Assembly: GCA_045590755.1 (NCBI GenBank)
Contig: JAZNRP010000007.1
Span: 1-48,005, forward strand
DNA: 48,005 nucleotides
Direction of reading: 5' to 3'
Source of the DNA: SIG565 sp045590755
GTDB taxonomy: Bacteria; Bacillota; Clostridia; Oscillospirales; Acutalibacteraceae
Made by a program: the position numbers and the translations under genes. Shown here piece after piece: positions 24,477 through 33,111 of the stretch. The notes beneath the pieces are model-generated. The model made no database searches. It was not told where the DNA came from and saw only the letters and a program-made list of their open reading frames with translations. Numbering within the stretch: position 1 is the stretch's first letter; each line of letters opens with the position of its first letter.

Positions 24477-25541
24477 TTATTTCACCAATTTTGTCCAACC
24501 AAATTTGTCTTCAATTTTACCCCACTGAATACCTGTCAAAGTATCGTAAAGGTTCTGGGTTACTTCACCGATTTTGCCGTCATTTACAGCAAACTTTTCA
24601 CCCTTGTAGCAAAGCTCACCTATCGGGGATACTACTGCGGCAGTACCGCAACCCCAAGCTTCTTCAAGCTTGCCGTCTTTCATTGCACTTTCAAGCTCAT
24701 CAATGCTTAAAAGTCTTTCTTCTACGGTGTAGCCCTTACCCTTTAATACTTCAATGCAGGACTTACGGGTAATACCCGGAAGAATTGAGCCCGAAAGCAT
24801 AGGTGTTACTATTTTGCCATCAATTTTGAACATAACATTCATAGCGCCGACTTCTTCAATGTACTTTCTTTCTACACCGTCAAGCCACAGAACCTGTGAG
24901 TAGCCCTGTTTTTCGGCTCTCTCACCCGCCCTGTTACTTGCGGCATAGTTACCGCCGCATTTAGCATAACCTGTGCCACCGCGTACGGCGCGTACATCTT
25001 CATCTTCTATCATAATTTTAACAGGGTTTATGCCTTCTTTATAATAGCTGCCTACGGGGGATGCAATAATCACAAATCTTGCATTGTGTACAGCGTGTAC
25101 GCCCAAGGATTCATCATTACCGAACATAAAGGGACGAAGATAAAGCGATGTGCCTTCGTTATAAGGTGTCCACTCTTTTTCGCAAGAAACAAATGCTTCA
25201 AGCACTTCCATAGCTATGTCTTCGGGAATCTGCGGAAGACACAAACGGTCTGCCGAATTATTCATTCTGCGAATGTTTTCAATGGGACGGAATAACTGTA
25301 CTTCACCGTCTTTACGGCGGTATGCCTTAAGGCCTTCAAAAATTTCGGAGCCGTAGTGTAAAACGGTTGAAGCGGGATGCAGAGAAAGGTTTTCAAACGG
25401 TACAATTCTTGCATCGTGCCAACCTAATTCCCTCGAATAGTCCATCATAAACATATGGTCGGTAAAGTATTTACCAAAGCCCAGTATACTACTGTCCGGT
25501 TTTTCTTTCGGACAGGTAGTTTTTGTGATACTTATCTGCAT
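24477..25541 (-). CDS. ilvE: Branched-chain amino acid aminotransferase
   Basis: PLP enzyme that interconverts Val, Leu and Ile with their 2-oxo acids. The 354-residue protein has the group II BCAT features LHYGSEIFEGLKAYR, YLRPFMFGND, GTGYAKCGGNYAAS (PLP lysine), EEVGAMNVMF and the LSGSILPGITR turn. The ATG at 25541 is chosen because GGAG is 9 bases upstream; the ATG at 25547 is too close. It lies 14 bases after the oxidoreductase gamma gene, as last gene of the Val-T-box operon, and would convert ketoisovalerate produced by the preceding enzymes to valine. Confidence 0.93.
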   Translation of the reverse strand: MQISITKTTCPKEKPDSSILGFGKYFTDHMFMMDYSRELGWHDARIVPFENLSLHPASTVLHYGSEIFEGLKAYRRKDGEVQLFRPIENIRRMNNSADRLCLPQIPEDIAMEVLEAFVSCEKEWTPYNEGTSLYLRPFMFGNDESLGVHAVHNARFVIIASPVGSYYKEGINPVKIMIEDEDVRAVRGGTGYAKCGGNYAASNRAGERAEKQGYSQVLWLDGVERKYIEEVGAMNVMFKIDGKIVTPMLSGSILPGITRKSCIEVLKGKGYTVEERLLSIDELESAMKDGKLEEAWGCGTAAVVSPIGELCYKGEKFAVNDGKIGEVTQNLYDTLTGIQWGKIEDKFGWTKLVK

Positions 25542-25555
25542 TATCATTCACTCCT

Positions 25556-26089
25556 TTAATAATCTGCACCCAAGCGCATTACATTAAGGTTAATATCGAG
25601 CATATCTGCGCGCTTTGCAGAAATTACCTTTTTAAGCGCCGCAGTAACATTTTCTTCACTGAATTCGCCAAGTGCTTTAAGCACCTTACCTACCATAATC
25701 ATATTAGCTAAGGTAGGTGTTTTATTATCACTTGCCAATTTTGTTGCAGGTACATAGTAAACTTCTACATCTGTACGCTTTACTTTTCTCTCAACAAGTG
25801 TTGAGTCAACAAATATTTTACCGCCCGATACTACAGAATCTTCATACTTATCAAGTGACGGCAAATTCATAGCAATTAAAACATCGGGGTTTGATACTAT
25901 AGGTGAGCCTACGGGTGTATCGCTGATAATAACGCTGCAGCTTGCTGTACCGCCACGCATTTCGGGGCCGTAGGATGGCAACCAGCTTACCTGCTTGTCT
26001 TCGGTAAGGCCCTTGTAAGCCAAAAATTTACCCGAGAAGAGTATTCCCTGACCGCCGAAGCCTGCAAAAAGAAAATTAGTTATTTTCAT
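25556..26089 (-). CDS. 2-oxoacid:ferredoxin oxidoreductase, gamma subunit
   Basis: A 177-residue gamma subunit (catalytic domain of pyruvate/ketoisovalerate oxidoreductase, POR_gamma type). It begins NFLFAGFGGQGILFSGKFLA, followed by WLPSYGPEMRGGTASCSVI and the segment SNPDVLIAMNLPSLDKY, all family hallmarks. It works with the alpha, TPP and ferredoxin subunits encoded directly upstream, whose stop overlaps its start. The subunit order ferredoxin-alpha-TPP-gamma matches KorDABC/Vor operons. Confidence 0.92.
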   Translation of the reverse strand: MKITNFLFAGFGGQGILFSGKFLAYKGLTEDKQVSWLPSYGPEMRGGTASCSVIISDTPVGSPIVSNPDVLIAMNLPSLDKYEDSVVSGGKIFVDSTLVERKVKRTDVEVYYVPATKLASDNKTPTLANMIMVGKVLKALGEFSEENVTAALKKVISAKRADMLDINLNVMRLGADY

Positions 26090-26841
26090 TACTTTTCCTC
26101 CTTTGCAGTTCTGTCTTTATAAACGCCAAGCGGGTAATACGGAATCATTTTTTCGTCAACCCATTCGAGCGCCTTTTGCGGTGTCATACCCCAGTTGGTA
26201 GGACAGGTTGATATTACTTCAACCAAGGAAAAGCCCTTACCGTCAATTTGATTTTGGAATGCCTTTTTAATTGCTTTTTTAGCATTTTTTACATTCTTAA
26301 CATTGTTAACGGCAACACGCTCAATATATTCAGGTCCATCAAGAGTTGACAACATTTCACTTACCTTTATCGGAAAACCGCAGTGTGTTACATCACGGCC
26401 ATAAGGAGATGTTTGTGTGATTTGACCCGGCAAAGATGTAGGAGCCATCTGACCGCCTGTCATACCGTAAATGGCGTTGTTTATGAATATAATTGTTATG
26501 TTTTCGTTTCTTGCTGCAGAGTGTACGGTTTCTGCCATACCGATAGACGCTAAGTCACCATCGCCCTGATATGTAAATACAATATGTTCTTCGGGATTTG
26601 CCCTTTTAACACCTGTAGCAACGGCGGGTGCGCGGCCGTGTGCGGCTTCAATCATATCACAGTTAAAGTAGTTGTACGCCATAACCGAGCATCCAACCGG
26701 TGCTATACCTATTGTTCTGCCTTCAATTCCGAGCTCGTCTATAACTTCAGCTACCAAGCGGTGCACTATACCGTGTGTACAACCCGGGCAGTAGTGAAAA
26801 GGAACATCGGTTAAAGCATGGGGTTTATCAAATACTACCAT
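26089..26841 (-). CDS. 2-oxoacid:ferredoxin oxidoreductase, TPP-binding subunit
   Basis: A 250-residue thiamine-diphosphate subunit. The sequence shows HYCPGCTHGIVHRL, IGIAPVGCSV, HGRAPAVATGVKRANP and the TPP motif GDGDLASIGMAE...NITIIFINNAIYGMTGGQ. It carries out decarboxylation of the 2-oxo acid, or the reverse carboxylation, and transfers electrons to ferredoxin. It overlaps both neighbours by one base, which suggests tight coupling and equal stoichiometry. Confidence 0.93.
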   Translation of the reverse strand: MVVFDKPHALTDVPFHYCPGCTHGIVHRLVAEVIDELGIEGRTIGIAPVGCSVMAYNYFNCDMIEAAHGRAPAVATGVKRANPEEHIVFTYQGDGDLASIGMAETVHSAARNENITIIFINNAIYGMTGGQMAPTSLPGQITQTSPYGRDVTHCGFPIKVSEMLSTLDGPEYIERVAVNNVKNVKNAKKAIKKAFQNQIDGKGFSLVEVISTCPTNWGMTPQKALEWVDEKMIPYYPLGVYKDRTAKEEK

Positions 26842-27908
26842 TATTTAGCACCTACCTTTTCTGCTGTTTTTAATATTTCTTCGAGCACCTGTTCGGGTGA
26901 CGGAATCATACCGCCTGCTCTGTTGCAGAGTGTTACGGGTGCCTTGCATTCTGTTGCTAATTTTACATCTTCTATCATCTGTCCCATAGAAAGCTCTACC
27001 GATATAAACGCCTTGCACTTATCGGCAGCCGCACGGAACACTTTGTTGGGGAACGGCCACAAGGTAATAGGTCTTATCATACCAACCTTAATACCCTGCT
27101 CTCTTGCCTTAACGATTGCGTTTTTGGAAACACGCGCCGCAATACCGAATGCCGCAATACAAATTTCTGCGTCATCCATCATAAATTCTTCCCACATGGT
27201 TTCATTTTCTTCTACTTGCTTGTAGCGTTCAAAACGGGCAAAGTTAAGCTCTTCAAGCTCATCTGGAACGAGAGAAAGTGAATTTACAATATTATGCTCC
27301 CTCTGCATTTTGGTGCCTGTGGTAGCCCAAGGCTTTTCTGACATAGGTTTAATGTCATATTCAAGCGATACGGGTTCCATCATCTGTCCCATAGTACCGT
27401 CTGCCAAAATCATAGATGTCATACGGTATTTATCGGCAAGTTCAAAGCCCTTAACGGTCAAATCGGCCATTTCCTGAACCGAAGACGGCGCTAAAACTAT
27501 CATTTTGAAGTCGCCGTGGCCACCGCTTTTTGTAGCCTGAAAATAATCAGACTGTGACGGCTGAATACCGCCAAGACCGGGGCCACCGCGCTGTACATTA
27601 ACAATAAGGGACGGTAAATCTGAACCTGCAAGGTAAGAAAGTCCTTCACCCTTTAATGATACGCCCGGGCTTGAAGACGATGTCATAACTCTGTAACCGG
27701 TGGACGCAACACCGTACACCATATTTATAGCCGCTATTTCACTTTCGGCCTGTAAGAAACAACCGCCGATTTTGGGCATACGCTTAGCCATATATGCCGC
27801 GATTTCTGTTTGTGGGGTTATAGGGTAACCGAAATAATGGCGGCAGCCTGCAATTATAGCGGCTTCGGCTATAGCTTCATTACCCTTCATTAAAACTTTA
27901 TCTGCCAT
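26841..27908 (-). CDS. vorB: Ketoisovalerate:ferredoxin oxidoreductase, alpha-like subunit (VorB type)
   Basis: A 355-residue alpha subunit with the pyrimidine-binding domain of the oxidoreductase. The opening VLMKGNEAIAEAAIIAGCRH, FGYPITPQTEIAAYMAKRMP, QAESEIAAINMVYG and RGGPGLGGIQPSQSDYF match the proteins that public annotation calls 3-methyl-2-oxobutanoate dehydrogenase subunit VorB. The paralogous KorA (2-oxoglutarate) is hard to exclude by eye. The T-box with a Val-type specifier and the ilvE partner favour the branched-chain substrate. Confidence 0.9.
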   Translation of the reverse strand: MADKVLMKGNEAIAEAAIIAGCRHYFGYPITPQTEIAAYMAKRMPKIGGCFLQAESEIAAINMVYGVASTGYRVMTSSSSPGVSLKGEGLSYLAGSDLPSLIVNVQRGGPGLGGIQPSQSDYFQATKSGGHGDFKMIVLAPSSVQEMADLTVKGFELADKYRMTSMILADGTMGQMMEPVSLEYDIKPMSEKPWATTGTKMQREHNIVNSLSLVPDELEELNFARFERYKQVEENETMWEEFMMDDAEICIAAFGIAARVSKNAIVKAREQGIKVGMIRPITLWPFPNKVFRAAADKCKAFISVELSMGQMIEDVKLATECKAPVTLCNRAGGMIPSPEQVLEEILKTAEKVGAK

Positions 27909-27916
27909 TATAATTA

Positions 27917-28123
27917 CTACCTTTCAACTTTAATTATACAATCAGGACACATTGTTGCACAGAAAGCACAGCCAATACAGTCCGCTTCGTTTACCGCTTC
28001 TACGGGGTGGTGACCCTTAATATTAATCTTATCTTCGGCAAGCTTTAGTACATGCTTGGGACAAACATCAACACAAAGTCCGCAACCCTTACATTTATCG
28101 GTTTTGAATGTTAGTTTTGCCAT
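27917..28123 (-). CDS. Ferredoxin-type 2x[4Fe-4S] delta subunit
   Basis: A 68-residue protein with two complete cluster motifs, CKGCGLCVDVCP and CIGCAFCATMCP, typical of the delta subunit that wires the oxidoreductase to ferredoxin. The start at 28123 is preferred because AAGGAAGTGG lies just upstream; the frame continuing to 28180 overlaps the previous gene and has no ribosome binding site. It is the first of the four oxidoreductase genes. Confidence 0.9.
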   Translation of the reverse strand: MAKLTFKTDKCKGCGLCVDVCPKHVLKLAEDKINIKGHHPVEAVNEADCIGCAFCATMCPDCIIKVER

Positions 28124-28142
28124 AGTTCCCACTTCCTTTATA

Positions 28143-28805
28143 TCAATTGATTTTTTCTTGTAATTGAAGGCTAAATACATTGGGCATTTTGCCTATTATA
28201 TTATTATAAATCCGTTCATCTACCGTTGTCAAGACAATAGGCAAATTAGTTGCTTTAGAAATTTCTTCTGCATATTTTTTAGAATTTATAACATCTTCTG
28301 CGGTGGTTTCAACACCTAAATTTGAATTGTTAATTATGCCTGTAAATTTAATACCCGCAGCACACTCTATTTCGTTTACTACTTCGAGTACCGACTGTGC
28401 ATCGCGCGTTAAAGGTCTGAAGCAGTTAATTACCAAAAGCATTTCGTAATTATTTTCTTTTAGTATTTCGGGGGCTATGCGCCCTAAGGCTAAAGCACCG
28501 CGGTCGTCACCGCCTATATCGAGTACACTAATTAAGCCTTTATCGTCTGTTATAGCGTACATATCTTGCGGGAGAGCGGGAATATCGACATTACTGCCTG
28601 CATAATCACTGCAGATAAGGCGAATACCCGCCGCCTGCAGCTCTTTAGCACTGTCCTTGGTTCTGAAATAGGGGTTGACAATGTCTAAATCGGCAATGGC
28701 GACATTTGGGTTTGTTTTTTTAAGGTTTAATGCCAGATTTACCGCCACATTTGTCTTACCCGAACCGTAATGTCCGCAAATTATATATATTCGTTTATCA
28801 CACAT
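28143..28805 (-). CDS. P-loop ATPase (MinD/ParA/CobQ-like)
   Basis: A 220-residue cytosolic NTPase with a Walker A at residues 11-19 (GHYGSGKTN), ADLDIVNPYF at the switch/Walker A' region and LDIGGDDRGA as a Walker B-like motif. It belongs to the SIMIBI class. Proteins of this kind are found next to ferredoxin oxidoreductase genes; roles in Fe-S cluster or enzyme maturation are plausible but not shown by the sequence. It sits between the acyl-CoA synthetase (14 bases) and the delta subunit (19 bases), within the same operon. Confidence 0.8.
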   Translation of the reverse strand: MCDKRIYIICGHYGSGKTNVAVNLALNLKKTNPNVAIADLDIVNPYFRTKDSAKELQAAGIRLICSDYAGSNVDIPALPQDMYAITDDKGLISVLDIGGDDRGALALGRIAPEILKENNYEMLLVINCFRPLTRDAQSVLEVVNEIECAAGIKFTGIINNSNLGVETTAEDVINSKKYAEEISKATNLPIVLTTVDERIYNNIIGKMPNVFSLQLQEKIN

Positions 28806-28819
28806 AAAAATTTCCCTAA

Positions 28820-31108
28820 TTAAAGCTTATTACGCTGAATTTTTCCGCTTACCGTTTTTGGTAGGCTATCGCGGAATACAACAATTCTCGGGTACTTATA
28901 AGGCGCAGTTTTTTGCTTTACATACTCTTGAATTTCTTTTTTAAGTTCTTCTGTAGGCTCAGTGCCCGGGATTAGTACAATACTTGCCTTTACAACCTGT
29001 CCCCTTATTTCGTCGGGTGCGGCAGATACACCGCATTCAAGTACATAAGGCAGTTCCATAATAACGCTTTCAATTTCAAACGGTCCTATGCGGTAGCCCG
29101 ATGACTTAATAACATCATCAACGCGGCCAACATACCAATAAAATCCGTCTTCATCTCGCCAAGCGGTATCACCTGTATGATAGTAGCCGTCGTAGCGCAC
29201 TTCCTTGGTTTTTTCTTCGTCCCCATAATAACAGGTGAACAGTCCGCAAGGATTACCTTCGCTTATATCAACTACTATTTCGCCCGTCTCACCTACTGCG
29301 GCAGAACGGCCATCGGGTGTTAAAATATCAACCTTATAAATCGGAGCCGGTTTACCCATTGAGCCGATTTTGTGTGATGCGCCGCGCATATTACCGATAA
29401 TCATTGTGCTTTCCGACTGACCGAAGCCTTCAAGTATCTGAAGTCCCGTAGCCTTTTCAAACTGACGGTAAACTTCGGGGTTAAGCGCTTCACCCGCAGT
29501 TGTCATATGCTTTACAGATGAAAAATCATACTGTGAAATATCTTGCTTTATCATCATTCTGAGCATCGTTGGCGGTGCGCAGAAGCTGGTTATCTTGTAT
29601 TTTGCAAACATAGGCAAAATGTCGGCCGCATCAAAACGGTCAAAGTCATAAACGAAGGTTGCCGCTTCGCAAAGCCACTGACCGTAGAGCTTACCCCACA
29701 TAGACTTTGCCCAACCTGTATCAGATATGGTAAAGTGCAGTCCATCAGGGTCTACAGTGTGCCAATACTTTGCAGTATGGAAGTGGCCGAGCGGGTATTT
29801 ATAGTTGTGTGCAGCAATTTTCGGGTAGCCTGAAGTGCCCGATGTAAAGAACATAAGCATTGTGTCATCCCCACAGGGCGTATCTTCTGTTCTGTCGTAA
29901 ACAGTACTGTACATACTGTATTCCTCATCGAAATTGCGCCAACCATCTTTATTACCCCCTACCATAATTTTGGTGGTGAGTGTTGGAGACTTTTTAGCGG
30001 CTATATCAACCTGATTTGCGGTATCGCCGTCGGCAGTACAGATAATTGCACTGATGCCAGCAGAGTTAAAGCGATACTCAAAATCGTGCTCAACCAACTG
30101 ATTAGTTGCAGGAATTGCAATAGCGCCAAGCTTATTAAGGCCAATTATAGCAAACCAGAACTGGTAATGACGCTTGAGTACAAGCATTACACGGTCGCCC
30201 TTTTTAATACCTATGGACTTAAAGTAATTAGCGCATCTGTTGGATGCCTTTTTAATGTCCTTAAAGGTAAAGCGGCGCTCGGTCTTGTCCTTGGAGATAT
30301 GTAGCATAGCCAATTTTTCGGGTGACCTTTCGGCCAATGCATCAACTAAGTCAAAACCGAAATTAAATTTATCAACATTCTTAAATGTAATATTTGTGGG
30401 TGTGCCGTTTTCGTTTTCGGTAATATCAATATACTTTTTGTATATTCTGTCTGCACTGTCGGTACTGATTGTACCAATATTAGCGGTAGCCTTTGCCGAT
30501 GTTAACTCAGGAATAGGCTCTCCTGTGGGATTAAGTACAATAGCGTAAAAATAGCAGTCACTGCCGTTAACGGCAATCATACCGTGGGGGGTTGAGCTGT
30601 TATAGTAAATACTGTCCCCCGGGCCTAAAATCTCGGTATGCTCACCTATCTGTATTTTTAAGTGACCCTTAATAATTATATCGCATTCCTGTCCCGAGTG
30701 GGTGGTAAGCTCAATCGGACCCTCCTGCGCATTTTCATCATAAGTACTGCAAACATAAAGCGGCTCGGCAATACGGTTTCTGAAAGCAGACGCCAAGTTA
30801 TAATAGGTCATACCGTGCGCCTTTTCAATTCTCTGTCCGTTGCCGCGTCTTGTTACGGTGTATGAACGAAGTGTCGGTGACTGTCCCTCAATAATATCGG
30901 TAACATTGACATTAAACACCTGTGCGCAACGGTAAATAAAGGCAAAGTTTAAGTCCTTCTCGCCGTTTTCACACGCCATATATTCTTCGAGTGTTACGCC
31001 CACCTTTTCGGCCATTTGCTCCACACTCAAATTCTCAATTTCGCGCAATTCCTTAATACGCGATGACATTTCCTTGATTTTGTTATCAAGTCCTGTAATT
31101 TTTGACAT
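28820..31108 (-). CDS. Fusion: XRE HTH + cupin + acyl-CoA synthetase
   Basis: A 762-residue protein with three parts. Residues 15-75 form an XRE-type helix-turn-helix (RIKELREIENLSVEQMAEKV). Residues about 115-190 form a cupin-2 barrel (HSGQECDIIIKGHLKIQIGE, LGPGDSIYYNSSTPHGMIAV). Residues about 225-762 form an AMP-dependent acid-CoA ligase: FFTSGTSGYPK, GFGQSEST, YYHTGDTA, GRVDDVIKSSGYRIGPFEIE and the catalytic lysine in KTVSGKIQRNKL. XRE-cupin modules are normally regulators sensing small ligands, so this enzyme may also bind DNA or sense its acid. The start at 31108 has a GGAGG site; the open frame beyond it runs through the T-box leader. It is the first gene of the Val-T-box operon. Confidence 0.88.
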   Translation of the reverse strand: MSKITGLDNKIKEMSSRIKELREIENLSVEQMAEKVGVTLEEYMACENGEKDLNFAFIYRCAQVFNVNVTDIIEGQSPTLRSYTVTRRGNGQRIEKAHGMTYYNLASAFRNRIAEPLYVCSTYDENAQEGPIELTTHSGQECDIIIKGHLKIQIGEHTEILGPGDSIYYNSSTPHGMIAVNGSDCYFYAIVLNPTGEPIPELTSAKATANIGTISTDSADRIYKKYIDITENENGTPTNITFKNVDKFNFGFDLVDALAERSPEKLAMLHISKDKTERRFTFKDIKKASNRCANYFKSIGIKKGDRVMLVLKRHYQFWFAIIGLNKLGAIAIPATNQLVEHDFEYRFNSAGISAIICTADGDTANQVDIAAKKSPTLTTKIMVGGNKDGWRNFDEEYSMYSTVYDRTEDTPCGDDTMLMFFTSGTSGYPKIAAHNYKYPLGHFHTAKYWHTVDPDGLHFTISDTGWAKSMWGKLYGQWLCEAATFVYDFDRFDAADILPMFAKYKITSFCAPPTMLRMMIKQDISQYDFSSVKHMTTAGEALNPEVYRQFEKATGLQILEGFGQSESTMIIGNMRGASHKIGSMGKPAPIYKVDILTPDGRSAAVGETGEIVVDISEGNPCGLFTCYYGDEEKTKEVRYDGYYHTGDTAWRDEDGFYWYVGRVDDVIKSSGYRIGPFEIESVIMELPYVLECGVSAAPDEIRGQVVKASIVLIPGTEPTEELKKEIQEYVKQKTAPYKYPRIVVFRDSLPKTVSGKIQRNKL

Positions 31109-31142
31109 ATTTTTTCCTCCGTCTGTTTTTGGGGAAACTAAT

Positions 31143-31425
31143 AATGCTCGCCCCAAAGTAATGACTTTGAGACGAGCATTGATTTTTTTCAAATACCCGC
31201 GGTACCACTCAAATTGCAGTAAACTGCCCCTCTTGGAATCCAACAATTCCTATGCCTTCACGCAGCAATCACGGCAGGGTTCTACTCACCAATTTCGGTT
31301 TTCTTCCCTACGGCTCGAAAGTTACAAACATCAGCAAAGTCACAAATGGCTTTCACCAACCGCCATCTCTCTGAACCGACCGTTTCCCGACATCCTCTTC
31401 GTCAACGCCTTTATTAATTTGATAT
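31143..31425 (-). promoter_or_regulatory. T-box leader, probable Val (GUA) specifier
   Basis: The minus strand has stem I with CAGAGAG and the loop GGTTGGTGAAA closed by ATGGC/GCCAT, a basal GGTTC/GAGCC pairing, the T-box core GAGTGGTACCGCGG (near 31197-31210) and a terminator-like hairpin at 31143-31180. The triplet GTA at 31323-31325 immediately precedes ACT and reads as valine. The hairpin is followed by ATTATTAG rather than a strong U-run, so termination may be leaky. It controls the acyl-CoA synthetase-VOR-ilvE operon. Confidence 0.88.
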
Positions 31426-31431
31426 GTAACG

Positions 31432-31460
31432 AGTATATCACTATTTTTGCTGTTTGTCAA
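31432..31460 (-). promoter_or_regulatory. Promoter of Val-T-box operon
   Basis: TTGACA (31455-31460) and TATACT (31432-31437), 17 bases apart, on the minus strand. Confidence 0.82.
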
Positions 31461-31549
31461 CATTTTTTACCCTATTTCCTAACTTTGTCAGTTGAAATTT
31501 TTAACTCACACAATACATAACTTATCATAATATAAATACAGGTGATATT

Positions 31550-31993
31550 ATGAGAAATTGTTTTTGTGCGCCCGACACGATAGCCTATATAAAGGGCGGC
31601 AGTGATGCACAAGACCTTTACGGTCAAGTTAAGTTTTATGGGAAAAGAGATTTTGTACTGATTGTCGCCGAAATCTATGGTTTACCAAACAATGCTACCG
31701 GCTTTTTCGGTTTTCATATTCACCAAGGAAAAAGCTGCTCGGGAGAAAATTTTGCAGACACAAAATCGCATTATAATCCAAAAGATACTCCCCATCCCGA
31801 ACATTCGGGGGATTTGCCACCGCTTATGAGCTTTGATAACAAAGCATATCTTGCCGTTAAATCCAACCGCTTTTCGATAAATGAAATCATAGGTCGTACC
31901 GTTGTTATTCATAGGCACATTGACGACTTTACGAGTCAACCCGCAGGCAATGCAGGTGAAAAAATTGCTTGCGGTGTTATAAAAAAGGCATAA
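31550..31993 (+). CDS. Cu/Zn superoxide dismutase-like protein
   Basis: A 147-residue SOD_Cu family protein. The metal-site segments are present: GFHIHQGKSC (two His of the copper site plus the disulfide Cys), SHYNPKDTPHPEHSGDLPPL (bridging and zinc His/Asp) and VIHRHIDDFTSQPAGNAGEKIACGVI (last copper His and paired Cys). There is no signal peptide or lipobox, so it should be cytoplasmic, unlike most bacterial Cu/Zn SODs. Activity is not assured. It is monocistronic, divergent from the Val-T-box operon, with a GGTGAT ribosome binding site. Confidence 0.85.
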   Translation: MRNCFCAPDTIAYIKGGSDAQDLYGQVKFYGKRDFVLIVAEIYGLPNNATGFFGFHIHQGKSCSGENFADTKSHYNPKDTPHPEHSGDLPPLMSFDNKAYLAVKSNRFSINEIIGRTVVIHRHIDDFTSQPAGNAGEKIACGVIKKA

Positions 31994-32025
31994 AAAGCCC
32001 CAACCTTTCGGTTGGGACTTTTTTA
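31992..32025. terminator. Bidirectional terminator, SOD / SPFH gene
   Basis: AAAAAGCCCCAACC, a TTTC loop and the inverse arm with one mismatch, with T-runs on both strands. Confidence 0.9.
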
Positions 32026-32030
32026 TTCAA

Positions 32031-32975
32031 TTAATCACAGCAAGGGTCTGCCTTTTTTGCCTTTGGCGCATCTTCTGCGGGTTTTGTTGTGTCACCAAGT
32101 CCCGAAGTTTCGGAGAATACTACATTTGACTTTGTCATATCAACCGCATCTGTCGGAACAATAATTTTAGACGCTTTACCGTTGGACATTGCAACCAAAG
32201 CTTCGTACTTTTTAATTTCAAGAACTGCCGCATCTACGCCCGCATTTTTTAATTCCCTTAAACCATCGGCTTCTGCCTTCTTGGAAAGGAATATCGCCTT
32301 TGCTTCACCTTCAGCACGGGCTATACGCGCATCTCGTTCACCTTCGGCGGCAAGAATCATCGCCTGCTTGTCACCCTCAGCACGGGTGATAGCCGCCGCC
32401 TTATGACCCTCTGCTTGTAGTAAGGTTTCACGGCGGTCACGCTCTGCCTTCATCTGCTTTTCCATTGCATTCTGAATTTCAGTGGGCGGAATTATGTTTT
32501 TAAGCTCAACACGATTTACCTTAATACCCCACTTGTCTGTGGCTTCATCCAAAATTTCGGTCATTTTTGCATTGATGGTGTCACGAGATGTGAGTGTACC
32601 GTCAAGTTCTAATTCACCTACAATGTTACGGAGCGTTGTGGCCGCAAGATTTGACAAAGCCGAAATAGGATTAACCGCACCGTAAGCATATAACTTCGCA
32701 TCATAAACTGCATAGTAAATAACAGTATCTATCTGCATTGTTACATTATCTTTTGTGATAACGGGCTGCGGTGGTGAATCAAGCACCTGTTCTTTAAGTG
32801 TAACCCTTTTTGCAACCCTTTCAATTAGCGGAATTTTAATATGAAAACCTGCAGACCAGGTCGTCCTGTATTTACCAAGTAATTCAATTACAAATTCGTG
32901 GGCTTGCGGAACAATTTTTATGTTTGCAAACAGAACAACCAGAATTAAAACTACAAAAATAATAAAAACTACCAT
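32031..32975 (-). CDS. SPFH/band-7 (stomatin-like) membrane protein
   Basis: A 314-residue protein with one N-terminal membrane helix (VVFIIFVVLILVVLFANI), the SPFH domain (residues about 25-180; GKYRTTWSAGFHIKIPLIER, NVTMQIDTVIYYAVYDA), a coiled coil of EGE/AEG repeats and a C-terminal tail with DPCCD. Such proteins oligomerise in membrane microdomains and often scaffold proteases. No NfeD partner lies next to it. The second ATG is chosen as start, 8 bases after GGAG. Confidence 0.88.
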   Translation of the reverse strand: MVVFIIFVVLILVVLFANIKIVPQAHEFVIELLGKYRTTWSAGFHIKIPLIERVAKRVTLKEQVLDSPPQPVITKDNVTMQIDTVIYYAVYDAKLYAYGAVNPISALSNLAATTLRNIVGELELDGTLTSRDTINAKMTEILDEATDKWGIKVNRVELKNIIPPTEIQNAMEKQMKAERDRRETLLQAEGHKAAAITRAEGDKQAMILAAEGERDARIARAEGEAKAIFLSKKAEADGLRELKNAGVDAAVLEIKKYEALVAMSNGKASKIIVPTDAVDMTKSNVVFSETSGLGDTTKPAEDAPKAKKADPCCD

Positions 32976-33076
32976 AACCATCTCTCCCCTTTTTATTCTA
33001 TATTTATTATACCATATGTATATGTATTTTACAATAAATTTTACTGTAATTATATAATGGAAAATCCCCCTACTAC

Positions 33077-33109
33077 AAAAAAGAACTCGCGGTAAAACCG
33101 CAAGTTCTT
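33077..33109 (-). terminator. Terminator of XRE gene 1
   Basis: AAGAACT-GCGGT/ACCGC-AGTTCTT hairpin with one mismatch, followed by TTTTTTG on the minus strand. Confidence 0.85.
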
Positions 33110-33111
33110 AA

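Noticed and set aside
31109..31246. In-frame extension of the XRE-cupin-ligase upstream of 31108
   Set aside because: It reads through the T-box core and terminator hairpin, and the GGAGG site sits directly before the ATG at 31108.
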